Assembly (NCBI GenBank): GCA_045806965.1
Contig: JBJMIG010000042.1
Coordinates: 1 to 64,000 of the forward strand
Source: DASYTH01 sp045806965
GTDB taxonomy: Bacteria > Actinomycetota > Actinomycetes > Mycobacteriales > Pseudonocardiaceae
Direction of reading: 5' to 3'
Length of the DNA stretch: 64,000 nucleotides
Position numbers and translations under genes: made by a program. The notes below the pieces were generated by a model. That model searched no databases, was not told the origin of the DNA, and saw only the letters and a program-made list of their open reading frames with translations. Shown here piece after piece: positions 7,901 to 16,596 of this stretch (position 1 is its first letter; every line of letters begins with the position of its first letter).

Positions 7901-8869
7901 TTAGGCCGGCAGGGCGGCCGGGTCCGGCCGGGCGTGCGCGGCGGTACCCCCGAACACCAGCGCGGCGGCGCCGAGGAGGCCGGCGAACCGGCCGAGCGGG
8001 GACGAGGTCACCCGGATCCGCCGAATGAACGGCATCACGGCGTAGTCGGCCATGGCCGCGCGCAGCGGGTCGAACAGCACGTCACCGGCCGCCGCGACGC
8101 CGCCGCCGATCACGGCCACGTCCAGGTCGACCAACGCCGCGGCGGACACGACAGCCGCGGCGATGGCCCGCCCACCGCGCTCGAACGCTTGCCGGGCCAC
8201 CGGATCGCCTCCCCGCGCGGCCTTGGCCAGCAGCCGCCCGTCCGGTGCGCGATTCGGTGTGCTGTCCGGCCGCCAGCCGTTGGCCAGTGCCCAGCCGACC
8301 ATGGCCGGCCCGCTGGCCAGCGCCTCGACGCAACCGCGCCCGCCGCACGGGCAGTCCGGGCCGTCCAGCCGGACCACGATGTGCCCGATGTGGCCGGCGT
8401 TCCCGGTCGGCCCCGGATAAGCCGCCCCGTCGATCACCAGGCCGCCGCCGACCCCGGTGGAGACCACCATGCCGAGCAGGTTCCGGCCGCCGTGCCCGCC
8501 CCGCCAGTGCTCCCCGAATGCCATGCAGATCCCGTCACCGGCGAGCAACACCGGCACCCCGCCGGTCACCGCGCGCACCTCGGCGACCAGGGGGAAGTCG
8601 CGCCAGGCGGGGATGTTCACCGGGCTGACCGTGCCCGCCACCGGATCCAGCGGTCCGGCGGAGCCGATGCCCACCCCGGCCAGCTCCCCGGTCGGCACGG
8701 CGGCGGCCAGCCGGGCGGCCAGCCCGGTCACCGCGGCGGCGATCCGGGTGGCGTCGGCGCTCACCGGGGTGGCCACCTCTTCGCTGGCCAGAACCTCGCC
8801 GCCGGCCCCGACGATGGCCGCGGCCAGGGTGCTGCCGCCGACGTCGAGCGCGAGCGCGAAGCCGGTCAT
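7901..8869 (-). CDS. ROK-family sugar kinase
   Basis: This 322-residue ROK protein phosphorylates a hexose, probably glucose, mannose or an N-acetyl-hexosamine, with ATP. LALDVGGSTLAAAIVGAGG is the phosphate-1 motif, GNAGHIGHIVV is the ROK metal-site His region, and CPCGGRGC near residues 172-179 is the zinc-binding Cys cluster. There is no N-terminal HTH, so it is a kinase and not a NagC/Mlc-type repressor. Its ATG overlaps the stop of the beta-mannosidase gene by four bases (8866-8869). A role in phosphorylating the mannose released by that enzyme is a reasonable inference. Confidence 0.88.
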   Translation of the reverse strand: MTGFALALDVGGSTLAAAIVGAGGEVLASEEVATPVSADATRIAAAVTGLAARLAAAVPTGELAGVGIGSAGPLDPVAGTVSPVNIPAWRDFPLVAEVRAVTGGVPVLLAGDGICMAFGEHWRGGHGGRNLLGMVVSTGVGGGLVIDGAAYPGPTGNAGHIGHIVVRLDGPDCPCGGRGCVEALASGPAMVGWALANGWRPDSTPNRAPDGRLLAKAARGGDPVARQAFERGGRAIAAAVVSAAALVDLDVAVIGGGVAAAGDVLFDPLRAAMADYAVMPFIRRIRVTSSPLGRFAGLLGAAALVFGGTAAHARPDPAALPA

Positions 8870-11286
8870 GGCCGGATGTCCAGGTCGTTGACGCAGCGCA
8901 GCACCGGTGGTGCGGCCAGTGCGTCCTGGTCGAGAGCGGTGGCCGAGCGCACCCGGAAGGTGGCCGACTCGCCGGGCAGCAGCGTGATGAGCATGTCGTC
9001 CACTATGGACTCCGGGTCCAACCGGTCGGGGAACAGGGCCAGGTCGCGCAGCAGCGAGCCGGCGGTGACGGTGAGGTCGGTTCCGTCCGCGGTGGCCACC
9101 GCCCGGGTGCCGTAGCGGGGTGCGGGCAACTGGAGTTCGACGTCCTCGGCGAAGAAGTGGCTGCGCCGGGTGCGCCCGTCGCCGACGGTCAGCAACTCGG
9201 CCGTGGGGTCGTCCGGCCGACTGACCTCCTCCGGCACCCGCAACCGCTGCGCACCTCGTGCCGGCACACCGAAGTCGAGCAACGCCTTGGCCTGCGGATC
9301 GCCGTCGAAACTGACTCTGACCGCGGCGGCCTGTCCGTGCCAGCTCGTGTCGGTGTCGTTCACCAGCACCAGGTCCAGCCCGTCGACGGTCGGCTGGAGG
9401 GTGAGCAGGCGCTCCGCGAACGACCGGCGCAGCGCGTACCAGAGCGGCTTTCGCCGGCCGTCCCCGTCGACCGCGGCCCAGGAGATCACCGGCCAACAGT
9501 CGTTGAGCTGCCAGACCACCGTTCCGGTGCACAGCGGATGCAGCGCGCGCAGGTGCTCGACCCCGAAACTGACCGCCCTGGCCTGGTTGAGCTGGGTGGC
9601 CCAGTGCCAGTCGTCGAAGTTCGTGGACGCGGGCAGGTGCCCGTCCAGCCCGCGCAGCAGCTTTCCGTTGCCGTCCACGGCTTTCTGCCGGTGCAGCAGT
9701 GCGGGGGAGCTGACCGCGAGCGGCTCGGCGACGGCCCGGCGCAGGGTGGTGTACGCGGGTGGGCCCTGGAACCCGAACTCGGCGACGAACCGTGGTCGGT
9801 AGGTGGCGTAGTGGGTGTAGTCGTGGGTGTTCCACACGTCCCAGATGTGCGTGGTGCCGTGCGAGGGGTCGTTCGGGTGCAGCTCCGGGCGTCCGGAGTA
9901 CGGGCTGCCCGGCCAGTACGGCCGCGTCGGGTCCAGTTCGGCGACGACGCCCGGGAGCAGGTCGAAGTAGTAGCCGGCGCCCCAGCTTCGGCCGCCGAGG
10001 TCGGCCGTCCAGCCCCAGTCCGCGTGGCCCCACAGGTTCTCGTTGTTGCCCACCCAGAGCACCAGGCTCGGATGGTGGGCGAGGCGCACCACCTGCTCGC
10101 GCGCCTCGGCCTCGACCTCGCCGGCGAGCGGCTGCTCCTCCGGATAGGCCGCGCATGCGAACAGGAAGTCCTGCTCAACCAGCACGCCCAGCTCGTCGGC
10201 CAGGTCGTAGAAGTCGTCGCTCTCGTACCGGCCGCCGCCCCAGACCCGCAGGAAGTTTGCCCCGGTCTCGACCGCCTGGCCGAGCCGGGCGGCGTAGCGG
10301 ACGCGGTCGACCCGGTGCGGGAAGCAGTCGTCCGGGATCCAGTTGAAGCCGCGCACCGACACCGCGCGTTCGTTGACCACGACGGTGAACGCGCTGCCTT
10401 CGGTGTCCGGCGCGGTGTCCAGGCGCACCGACCGGAAGCCGATCCGCCGCCGCCAGCGGTCGAGCTCGCCGCCGGTCGCGTCGGTGAGCGTGACGTCGAG
10501 GTCGTATCGTGGCTGCCCGCCGTGACCGCGCGGCCACCAGCGCTCGACCTCGGGCACGGTCAGGCCGAGCACCGCGGTGCTCTCCCCGGCCGGCACCTGC
10601 GCACTGACCCGCTGCCCGGCGACCGTCGCGGCGACGACGACCGGGTGATCCGGGCCGGTCCGCTCCAGTCCGACGTGGACCTCCACCCGTCCGGTCTCGC
10701 CGTCGACCGTGACCAGCGGACGGACCTCGGCCAGCCGCGCGGTGTGCCAGGTGTGCAACCCGATCGGCTGCCAGATGCCGGCGGTGACCAGCCGAGGTCC
10801 CCAGTCCCAGCCGAAGTTGCAGGCCATTTTGCGGATCAGGTTGTACGGCTCGGGGTATGCGCTCGGCCGGTCACCGATCCGCACCGCCAGCTCGGCGGCG
10901 TAGTCGTAGGCCGAGGTGAACCGGATCAGCAGCGTGTTCCGCCCGGGCCGGAGCACCTCGCCGAGCTCGAGACGGTAGGACCGGTGCATGTTCGCGGTGC
11001 GTCCGATCTCGACGCCGTTGACCCCGATCGTGGCCACGGTGTCCAGCCCCGCGCAGACCAGGTCGGTGCGTCCCGCCGCGCCGGACCAGTCGAAGCCGAG
11101 CTCGTAGGTCCAGTCGGTGTGGCAGACCCAGGCCAGATCGTCCTCGTTGGCGTCGAGGTACGGGTCGGCGATGACCCCGGCGGCGAGCAGGTCGGTGTGC
11201 ACGCAGCCGGGCACCGTCGCGGGGATGGCGGCCAGGTCGGCCGACGCCAGCGTCCAGCCGTCGTGTAGCGCGCGGTACCCGCTCAC
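8866..11286 (-). CDS. GH2 beta-mannosidase
   Basis: This 806-residue intracellular glycoside hydrolase family 2 enzyme should release mannose from beta-1,4-manno-oligosaccharides. It opens with the jelly-roll sugar-binding domain (VPGCVHTDLLAAGVIADPYLDANE, typical of beta-mannosidases). WVGNNENLWG near residue 415 contains the acid/base Glu, and FVAEFGFQG near residue 503 holds the nucleophile Glu. GFNWIPDDCFP is another mannosidase signature. There is no signal peptide. The GTG start has GAGGAG six bases upstream. It is first in a two-gene operon with the ROK kinase. The promoter carries a LacI-type palindrome, so repression lifted by a mannan-derived sugar is likely; the matching regulator is not in this window. 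Confidence 0.93.
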   Translation of the reverse strand: MSGYRALHDGWTLASADLAAIPATVPGCVHTDLLAAGVIADPYLDANEDDLAWVCHTDWTYELGFDWSGAAGRTDLVCAGLDTVATIGVNGVEIGRTANMHRSYRLELGEVLRPGRNTLLIRFTSAYDYAAELAVRIGDRPSAYPEPYNLIRKMACNFGWDWGPRLVTAGIWQPIGLHTWHTARLAEVRPLVTVDGETGRVEVHVGLERTGPDHPVVVAATVAGQRVSAQVPAGESTAVLGLTVPEVERWWPRGHGGQPRYDLDVTLTDATGGELDRWRRRIGFRSVRLDTAPDTEGSAFTVVVNERAVSVRGFNWIPDDCFPHRVDRVRYAARLGQAVETGANFLRVWGGGRYESDDFYDLADELGVLVEQDFLFACAAYPEEQPLAGEVEAEAREQVVRLAHHPSLVLWVGNNENLWGHADWGWTADLGGRSWGAGYYFDLLPGVVAELDPTRPYWPGSPYSGRPELHPNDPSHGTTHIWDVWNTHDYTHYATYRPRFVAEFGFQGPPAYTTLRRAVAEPLAVSSPALLHRQKAVDGNGKLLRGLDGHLPASTNFDDWHWATQLNQARAVSFGVEHLRALHPLCTGTVVWQLNDCWPVISWAAVDGDGRRKPLWYALRRSFAERLLTLQPTVDGLDLVLVNDTDTSWHGQAAAVRVSFDGDPQAKALLDFGVPARGAQRLRVPEEVSRPDDPTAELLTVGDGRTRRSHFFAEDVELQLPAPRYGTRAVATADGTDLTVTAGSLLRDLALFPDRLDPESIVDDMLITLLPGESATFRVRSATALDQDALAAPPVLRCVNDLDIRP

Positions 11287-11330
11287 CGTAGCTCCTCGCG
11301 GCCGGTACTTAACCGTGAAAGTTCGATTCC

Positions 11331-11367
11331 AAGCTAAGGTTGCGGCGAGGTGATGTCAACGTTGACA
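11331..11367 (-). promoter_or_regulatory. Beta-mannosidase promoter with LacI-type operator
   Basis: TGTCAACGTTGACA at 11354-11367 is a perfect 14-bp palindrome of LacI-family type. On the minus strand its second half-site reads TTGACA and forms a -35 box with a 17-nt spacer to TAGCTT (11331-11336). A bound repressor would cover the -35 region. Confidence 0.65.
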
Positions 11368-11628
11368 AAATCCGGTTCAGCACCTCCCACCCGCGAGTCT
11401 CGCGCTCAGGCAAGCGAGTCGCGCGCTCCAGCAACTGACTTCCGCGCCCCGGCACCAGCACGGCGCGGAGTCCGCCCGCCGGGTCGCGGCTGTTGGGTCA
11501 GACCGGTGCTGATCCGGTTAAGCAAGAACGCCGGTGCGGGGCGATGTGGATCACTTCCCGGCTCCGTGGACACCTCGGTGAAACCCGGCGTCCGTATCAT
11601 CGGGAACGGAACTGACGAGGTGAGGTCG
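11368..11628. other. Gene-free interval
   Basis: This stretch separates the mannosidase promoter from the next gene. I see no convincing coding region; the frame of the downstream gene is open through it but reads as Arg/Pro/Ala-rich filler. It must hold the promoter for the downstream gene, which I could not place. Confidence 0.4.
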
Positions 11629-12063
11629 ATGGGCCGGGGGACAGGGCGTTCACCCGAGTGGGCGCTGGCCGACCTGCGGGCGTTGTTGATCATCGTCGAT
11701 CTGGGCGTCGGGATGCAGGTGGACGCGGACTCGGTGCTGCACGCCTGCGCCGCGCCGGAGGAGCCGGCCCCGGTGTTGGCCAGGGCGGGCGGCCGGGTTG
11801 CCGGCGAGTACCACCGGCTGTGGGCCTGGTCCCTCGACTACGCGCCATACGCCGACGTGGACTCGCTGGAGCGGCGGGTGTCCACGCTGTTGCGCTACCA
11901 CTACGAGGTGCTGCACGTTGCGCTGCGCATCGCGTTCCCGAAGTACCGACGCACCGCTCGGCTCGAGCTGCAACGCCAGGCGGTGACCGGACTCGGGGCG
12001 CCGGCCGCGGAGCTGCGTTCGGTCCGCGAAGAGCTCGACCTGTGGATCCACGCCGCTTCCTGA
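11629..12063 (+). CDS. Uncharacterised helical protein
   Basis: I do not recognise this 144-residue protein. It is predicted mainly helical (ALADLRALLIIVDLGVGMQV, then EYHRLWAWSLDYAPYADVDSL and YHYEVLHVALRIAFPKYRR), with no membrane span and no catalytic motif I can name. GAGGTGAGGT just before the ATG at 11629 supports this start; the upstream extension to 11350 is compositionally unlike a protein. It is convergent with the GGCT-like gene, with 7 bp between stops. Codon usage resembles its neighbours, so it is probably real. Confidence 0.65.
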   Translation: MGRGTGRSPEWALADLRALLIIVDLGVGMQVDADSVLHACAAPEEPAPVLARAGGRVAGEYHRLWAWSLDYAPYADVDSLERRVSTLLRYHYEVLHVALRIAFPKYRRTARLELQRQAVTGLGAPAAELRSVREELDLWIHAAS

Positions 12064-12070
12064 CCGCGTG

Positions 12071-12835
12071 CTACCCGCGTCCACTGTGGTTGGTCAGGCC
12101 GTCGAGGTCGCGCCACGATGGTTCGTCCAGCACGTCGATGATCTCGAGCTCATCGGACTCGGCGGGTAGGCCGGTCAGGGTCAGCGCCGTCGCCTGGTCG
12201 ACATCGGAGATCCGGACCGGCCTCCCGTCGACCAGCAGCGGTGACCGGTTCAACTCGGTCCGCACGTCCAAGCCGATCGCCTCGGTCCGGGCCACATAGG
12301 CGAGCACCCAGTCGAAACGTTGCCCGTTGGCCAGCGTCGTGGGCGCGTGCACCCAACCCAGCCGGTACCGCGTGCCACGCCCTTCCACCAGATCCAGCAC
12401 GGCGAGCTGGTCTGGGGTCACCAACCACACCGCATGCCGCTCGACCGCTCCCGGCGCTCCGGCCAGCACCGCCGGCCGCTGCCCGTCTCGGGCCCGTAGG
12501 CCCGCCGACCACACCGCGGCCACGTCCGTGACGTCCGCCTCGAGCATGACCGCCGGTCCACGCAGCGCCCGCACGTCCCGCAACCAGGCCAACTTGCCCG
12601 GACACGCATTGCTCCCGTAGCTGAGTAACGGCAACCGCTCATCGACCGCGGCCGCCCCCCGCCGCGCCAACCACGCGTCAAGCTCCGCCGCTGGCTCGTC
12701 CTCGACCACCCAGCCCTGCGGCGCGCCGGGCCGCAGCACCCACCCCAGCCCGTCCAACTCGACGAAGCTCACCCCGGCCCGCGCCCCCGGATACGGATCC
12801 GCCGGAAACTCAGCACTGATGAAGGGTGACCGCAC
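12071..12835 (-). CDS. Gamma-glutamylcyclotransferase-fold protein
   Basis: This is a 254-residue protein. The phrase LPLLSYGSNACPGKLAWL in the first half matches the YGSN glycine loop of gamma-glutamylcyclotransferase-like folds, which bind gamma-glutamyl-amines or peptides. The usual catalytic Glu on a later strand may be in AVLDLVEGRGTRYRLGWV, but I cannot assign it surely. The N-terminal 70 residues are extra to the core fold. The GTG start at 12835 has no clear ribosome site, so the true start could lie further in. It is divergent from the PadR gene. A role in peptide or metabolite modification is only inferred from the fold. Confidence 0.6.
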   Translation of the reverse strand: MRSPFISAEFPADPYPGARAGVSFVELDGLGWVLRPGAPQGWVVEDEPAAELDAWLARRGAAAVDERLPLLSYGSNACPGKLAWLRDVRALRGPAVMLEADVTDVAAVWSAGLRARDGQRPAVLAGAPGAVERHAVWLVTPDQLAVLDLVEGRGTRYRLGWVHAPTTLANGQRFDWVLAYVARTEAIGLDVRTELNRSPLLVDGRPVRISDVDQATALTLTGLPAESDELEIIDVLDEPSWRDLDGLTNHSGRG

Positions 12836-12851
12836 CGGCGCGAGAGTACGC

Positions 12852-12877
12852 GAACCCGTTGACCCTCCAGCGGGTTC
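12852..12877. promoter_or_regulatory. Inverted repeat between GGCT-like and PadR genes
   Basis: GAACCCG (12852-12858) and CGGGTTC (12871-12877) form a 7-bp inverted repeat with a 12-nt spacer, in the divergent region 53 bp before the PadR start. It could be an operator. It lacks the ATGT/ACAT core typical of PadR sites. Confidence 0.3.
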
Positions 12878-12929
12878 AATGAACGCCTCGGTCCGCCGCG
12901 GGCGACCCCGCCGACGCTACGCTCGGCTG

Positions 12930-13454
12930 ATGGACTGGGCGTTGCCGGAATGGACGGTGTTGGCGCTACTACGCGAGGAGCCGAGGCACGGCTTCGCCAT
13001 CGCGGCGCTCACCGGGCCAGCCGGCCCGCTCGGGCGGGTCTGGCACATTCCGCGTCCGGTGGTCTACCGGGCGCTGGGCCGGCTGGAGACGGCCGGGTTG
13101 ATCACGCCGAGCATCGTGGAGTCCGGCCCGGGTCCACAACGGACCATCTACGCGCTCACCGGTGCCGGGCGAACCGAGGTCGACGAGTGGCTGGGGCAGC
13201 CGTGCGAGCATGTCCGGCAGCTGCGCTCGCAGCTGCTGCTGAAGCTGGCGCTGCTCGAGCGGCGCGGCCTCGATCCGCAGACCCTGTTGCTGCGCCAGCG
13301 GGATGTGCTCGAGCCGATCGTGGCCGCCGTCGCCGACGACCGGGAGCGGCAGGAGGGTTTCGACGCGGTGCTCGCGGCCTGGCGGCACACCAACGCCAGC
13401 GCGGCACTACGGTTCCTCACCGACCTCACCGGCGCGGAACGCCCGCCACAGTAG
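12930..13454 (+). CDS. PadR-family transcriptional regulator
   Basis: This 174-residue regulator has an N-terminal PadR winged helix (ALPEWTVLALLREEPRHGFAIAAL, then VVYRALGRLETAGLI and RTIYALTGAGRTEVDEWL). A C-terminal helical dimerisation region follows (LRSQLLLKLALLERRGLDPQTLLLRQRDVL). PadR proteins usually repress a neighbouring gene, often a transporter or detoxification gene, in response to small ligands. The divergent GGCT-like gene or the PadR gene itself are possible targets. I chose the ATG at 12930 because the domain starts a few residues later; the open frame upstream is Arg-rich and crosses the inverted repeat. Confidence 0.85.
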   Translation: MDWALPEWTVLALLREEPRHGFAIAALTGPAGPLGRVWHIPRPVVYRALGRLETAGLITPSIVESGPGPQRTIYALTGAGRTEVDEWLGQPCEHVRQLRSQLLLKLALLERRGLDPQTLLLRQRDVLEPIVAAVADDRERQEGFDAVLAAWRHTNASAALRFLTDLTGAERPPQ

Positions 13455-13532
13455 TGCCGGCGTGCCACCGCGACGGTCGTGGTCCGAAGGGTCGTGCCGG
13501 AAATCCGCATCTGCGTGGTTAGACTGTCCAAC

Positions 13533-13931
13533 ATGCCGAAACTGCGGATCAGTGAGGCCGCCGGACTGCTCGGCGTCAGTGACGACACGGTGCGGCGGTG
13601 GGTCGACCTGGGGCGCCTGCCGGTCGTTGCGACCGACAACGGCCGCATGGCGGTCGAGGGCCACGAGCTGGCCGCGTTCGTCAAGCAGCTCGCCGAGTCA
13701 CCCGAGCGGGGCAGCACCGTCGCGGCGTCGGCGCGCAACCGCATGCGGGGAATCGTCACCGGCGTCGTCAAGGACGGGGTGATGGCCCAGGTCGAGATGC
13801 AGGCCGGGCCGTTTCGGATCGTCTCGCTGATGAGCCGGGAGGCGGCCGAGGAGCTCGGCCTCGAGGCCGGCAGCGTCGCCGTCGCCTCGATCAAGTCCAC
13901 CCACGTCGTGGTCGAGATACCGGAGGCGTGA
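13533..13931 (+). CDS. Molybdate-responsive regulator: MerR/excisionase-type HTH fused to a Mop domain
   Basis: This 132-residue one-component regulator has two domains. Residues 1-45 form a helix-turn-helix of the excisionase/MerR type (LRISEAAGLLGVSDDTVRRWVDLGRLP). Residues about 67-132 form a single Mop (molbindin) domain (SARNRMRGIVTGVVKDGVMAQVEM, then SLMSREAAEELGLEAGSVAVASIKSTHVVVE), which binds molybdate or tungstate. It lies immediately before modA with no intergenic base, so it very likely senses molybdate and controls the operon. It differs from ModE, which has a LysR-type winged helix and paired Mop domains. A TAGACT -10-like box ends seven bases before the ATG, so the mRNA may be leaderless. 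Confidence 0.88.
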   Translation: MPKLRISEAAGLLGVSDDTVRRWVDLGRLPVVATDNGRMAVEGHELAAFVKQLAESPERGSTVAASARNRMRGIVTGVVKDGVMAQVEMQAGPFRIVSLMSREAAEELGLEAGSVAVASIKSTHVVVEIPEA

Positions 13932-14720
13932 GTGACCCGCTCCTTACGCGTCGCAGCCCTGAGTACGGCCGCCGCGCTGGCACTGGCCGGCTGCGCGAAC
14001 AGCGACAACCCGGCCGGGTCGGGGGCAACCGGCGCGCCGGAGATCAGCGGGCAGATCACGGTCTTCGCCGCGACGTCCCTGACCGAGTCGTTCACCCGGA
14101 TCGGCAAGGACTTCGAGGCCGCCCACCCCGGAGTCAAGGTCAAGTTCAGCTTCGGCGCGAGCTCCACCCTCGCCCAGCAGATCAACCAGGGCGCCCCGGC
14201 CGACGCGTTCGCCTCAGCCGCCCCCACCAACATGAAGCAGGTCACCGACAGCGGTGCGGTCACCGCCACCCCGGTCACCTTTGTGAAGAACAAGTTGGAG
14301 ATCGCGGTGCCGGCCGGCAACCCCGGCAAGGTCGCCGGTCTCTCGGACTTCGCAAAGCCAGAGCTGAAGATCGCGTTGTGCGCCGAGCAGGTGCCGTGCG
14401 GCGCGGCGGCCAAGAAGGTGTTCGACACCGCGGGAGTCAGGGCCGCACCGGACACCCTTGAGCAGGACGTGAAGGCCGCGCTGGCCAAGGTCTCGCTCGG
14501 CGAGGTCGACGCCGCGCTGGTCTACAAGACCGACGTCAGGGCCGCCGGCGGCAAGGTCCAGGGAATGGAGTTCGCCGAAGCCGACAAGGCCGTCAATGAC
14601 TACCCGATCGCCGTGTGCGCGAAGGCCCCCAACCCCGCGGGCGCCAAGGCGTTCGTCGACTTCGTGTTGTCCGACAAGGGCCGCGCGGTCCTCACCACCG
14701 CCGGCTTCGACGGTCCGTGA
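13932..14720 (+). CDS. modA: Molybdate ABC transporter substrate-binding lipoprotein ModA
   Basis: This 262-residue lipoprotein captures molybdate or tungstate outside the membrane. The signal peptide ends in the lipobox LALAGC, so the mature Cys is lipidated. ITVFAATSLTESFTRIGKDFEAAHP is the ModA N-terminal signature with oxyanion-contacting Ser/Thr. FGASSTLAQQINQGAPADAFASA and LGEVDAALVYKTDVRAAGGKV are the other conserved blocks. The GTG start follows the regulator stop directly (TGA then GTG). It is second in the HTH-Mop/modABC operon. Confidence 0.93.
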   Translation: MTRSLRVAALSTAAALALAGCANSDNPAGSGATGAPEISGQITVFAATSLTESFTRIGKDFEAAHPGVKVKFSFGASSTLAQQINQGAPADAFASAAPTNMKQVTDSGAVTATPVTFVKNKLEIAVPAGNPGKVAGLSDFAKPELKIALCAEQVPCGAAAKKVFDTAGVRAAPDTLEQDVKAALAKVSLGEVDAALVYKTDVRAAGGKVQGMEFAEADKAVNDYPIAVCAKAPNPAGAKAFVDFVLSDKGRAVLTTAGFDGP

Positions 14721-15547
14721 CGGTAACCGCACCGCACCTGGCCACCCGCCCGGTCACCCGGCGCCGCCGACGCCTCCCGCTGGTCCTCGCCGTGCCGGCG
14801 GTGATCGGCGTGGCATTCCTGGTCTTCCCGCTGGCCGGACTGCTCGTGCGCGCGCCGTGGTCCACGCTGCCGGACCAGCTGTTCAGCGCCGAAGTCGGCG
14901 CGGCGTTGTCGCTGTCGCTGATCTGCGCGAGCCTGGCCACCGCCGTCTGCCTGGTGCTCGGGATTCCGCTGGCCTGGCTGCTGGCCCGCAGTGACCTGCC
15001 GGGCCGCGGTCTGCTCCGCGCCCTGGTCACCGTGCCTCTGGTGCTCCCGCCCGTGGTCGGCGGCGTGGCGCTGCTGCTGGTTCTCGGCCGGCGCGGCATC
15101 ATCGGCCAGTACCTCGACGCCTGGTTCGGCGTCTCGCTGCCGTTCACCACCGCCGGCGTCGTCCTCGCCGAGGCGTTCGTGGCCATGCCGTTCCTGGTCA
15201 TCTCCGTGGAAGGCGCGCTGCGCGGCACGGACCCTCGTTACGAGGAAGCCGCCGCCACCCTGGGCGCGTCGCGGTGGTTGACCTTCCGCCGGGTCACGCT
15301 GCCGTCCATCGCCCCCGGCGTTGTGGCCGGCACCGTGCTGTGCTGGGCCCGTGCGCTCGGCGAGTTCGGTGCGACGATCACCTTCGCCGGCAACTTTCCC
15401 GGCCGGACCACCACCATGCCGCTAGCCGTCTACCTCGCCCAGGAAACCGACCCCGACGCCGCCATCGTCCTGTCCATCGTCCTGCTCGTCCTGTCCATCA
15501 GCGTCCTGGCCAGCCTGCGCGACCGTTGGATCAACGTGCCCAGATGA
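14717..15547 (+). CDS. modB: Molybdate ABC transporter permease ModB
   Basis: This 276-residue inner-membrane permease has five to six hydrophobic spans. The EAA loop that contacts the ATPase reads EEAAATLGASRWLTFRRVTLPSI in two overlapping parts near residues 175-200. The GTG at 14717 overlaps the modA stop (GTGA). The frame is open 34 codons further upstream inside modA without sense. ALGEFGATITFAGNFPGRT is the typical C-terminal ModB phrase. It passes molybdate from ModA with energy from ModC. Confidence 0.93.
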   Translation: MTVTAPHLATRPVTRRRRRLPLVLAVPAVIGVAFLVFPLAGLLVRAPWSTLPDQLFSAEVGAALSLSLICASLATAVCLVLGIPLAWLLARSDLPGRGLLRALVTVPLVLPPVVGGVALLLVLGRRGIIGQYLDAWFGVSLPFTTAGVVLAEAFVAMPFLVISVEGALRGTDPRYEEAAATLGASRWLTFRRVTLPSIAPGVVAGTVLCWARALGEFGATITFAGNFPGRTTTMPLAVYLAQETDPDAAIVLSIVLLVLSISVLASLRDRWINVPR

Positions 15548-16596
15548 CCCTGCATGCCGACCTGACCGTCCGCCGCGACTCCGGCTTCCACCTCGGCCTG
15601 GACCTCACCATCGAGCCCGGTGAGGTCGTGGCCCTGCTCGGCCCCAACGGTGCCGGCAAGACCACCGTGCTGCGCGCCCTGGCCGGCCTGCTGCCGCTCA
15701 CCCGTGGACACATCCGGCTCGACGAAGACGTCTGGGACCGCCCACCCGACCTGTTCGTGCCCGCCGAACACCGCCCCATCGGCGTGGTCTTCCAGGACTA
15801 CTTGCTGTTCAACCACCTGAGCGCACTCGACAACGTCGCCTTCGGACTCCGCGCCCGCGGCACCGACCGGATCCGCGCCCGTGCGCACGCCAGGTACTGG
15901 CTCGACAAGGTGGACCTCAGCGACCGCGTCGATATCCGGCCACGAGCGTTGTCCGGTGGCCAGGCCCAACGCGTCGCCCTCGCGCGGGCGCTGGCCACCG
16001 ACCCCGGCTTGCTGCTGTTGGACGAACCGTTGGCGGCGCTCGACGCCGGCACCCGGGTGCACATCCGCTCCGAGTTGGGCCGCCATCTGGCTGAGTACCC
16101 CGGTCACACGCTGCTGGTCACCCACGACCCGCTGGACGCCATGGTGCTCGCCGACCACCTCGTGATCATCGAAAACGGCACCGTGGTCCAAACGGGACCG
16201 CCAGCCCAGGTCGCCCGCCAACCCGGCACCGACTACGTCGCCCAACTCGTCGGTCTCAACCTCTACCGCGGCACCGCCACGGGGACGAGCGTCAAACTCG
16301 ACGGTGGCGGCACGTTCACCATCGCCGAACCCACCACCGGTCCCGTTTACATCGCCTTTCCCCCGACCGCGGTCAGCCTGCACCCCGAGCGCCCGGTCGG
16401 CAGCCCGCGCAACAGCTGGCCCGTCACGGTCACCCACATCGAGCAACACGCGCACACCGTCCGGATCCGCCTCAGCGGCACACCGCCCGTCGTTGCCGAC
16501 GTCACTCCCGCCGTGATCGCCGAGCTCCGCCTGGCCCCCGGCACCGTGCTCTGCGCCACCGTGAAAGCCACCGAAACCACCACGTACCCCAGGTAG
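15544..16596 (+). CDS. modC: Molybdate ABC transporter ATP-binding protein ModC
   Basis: This 350-residue ATPase has Walker A GPNGAGKTT at residues 32-40, Q-loop FQDYLLF, signature LSGGQAQRVALARAL near 136, Walker B LLLLDEPLAALDA and switch LVTHDPLDA. The C-terminal third is a TOBE/Mop-type domain (WPVTVTHIEQHAHTVRIRLSG), usual in ModC, which may bind molybdate and regulate transport. Its ATG overlaps the modB stop by four bases. With the three preceding genes it forms a tight operon with no gaps over 3 kb. Confidence 0.94.
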   Translation: MTLHADLTVRRDSGFHLGLDLTIEPGEVVALLGPNGAGKTTVLRALAGLLPLTRGHIRLDEDVWDRPPDLFVPAEHRPIGVVFQDYLLFNHLSALDNVAFGLRARGTDRIRARAHARYWLDKVDLSDRVDIRPRALSGGQAQRVALARALATDPGLLLLDEPLAALDAGTRVHIRSELGRHLAEYPGHTLLVTHDPLDAMVLADHLVIIENGTVVQTGPPAQVARQPGTDYVAQLVGLNLYRGTATGTSVKLDGGGTFTIAEPTTGPVYIAFPPTAVSLHPERPVGSPRNSWPVTVTHIEQHAHTVRIRLSGTPPVVADVTPAVIAELRLAPGTVLCATVKATETTTYPR

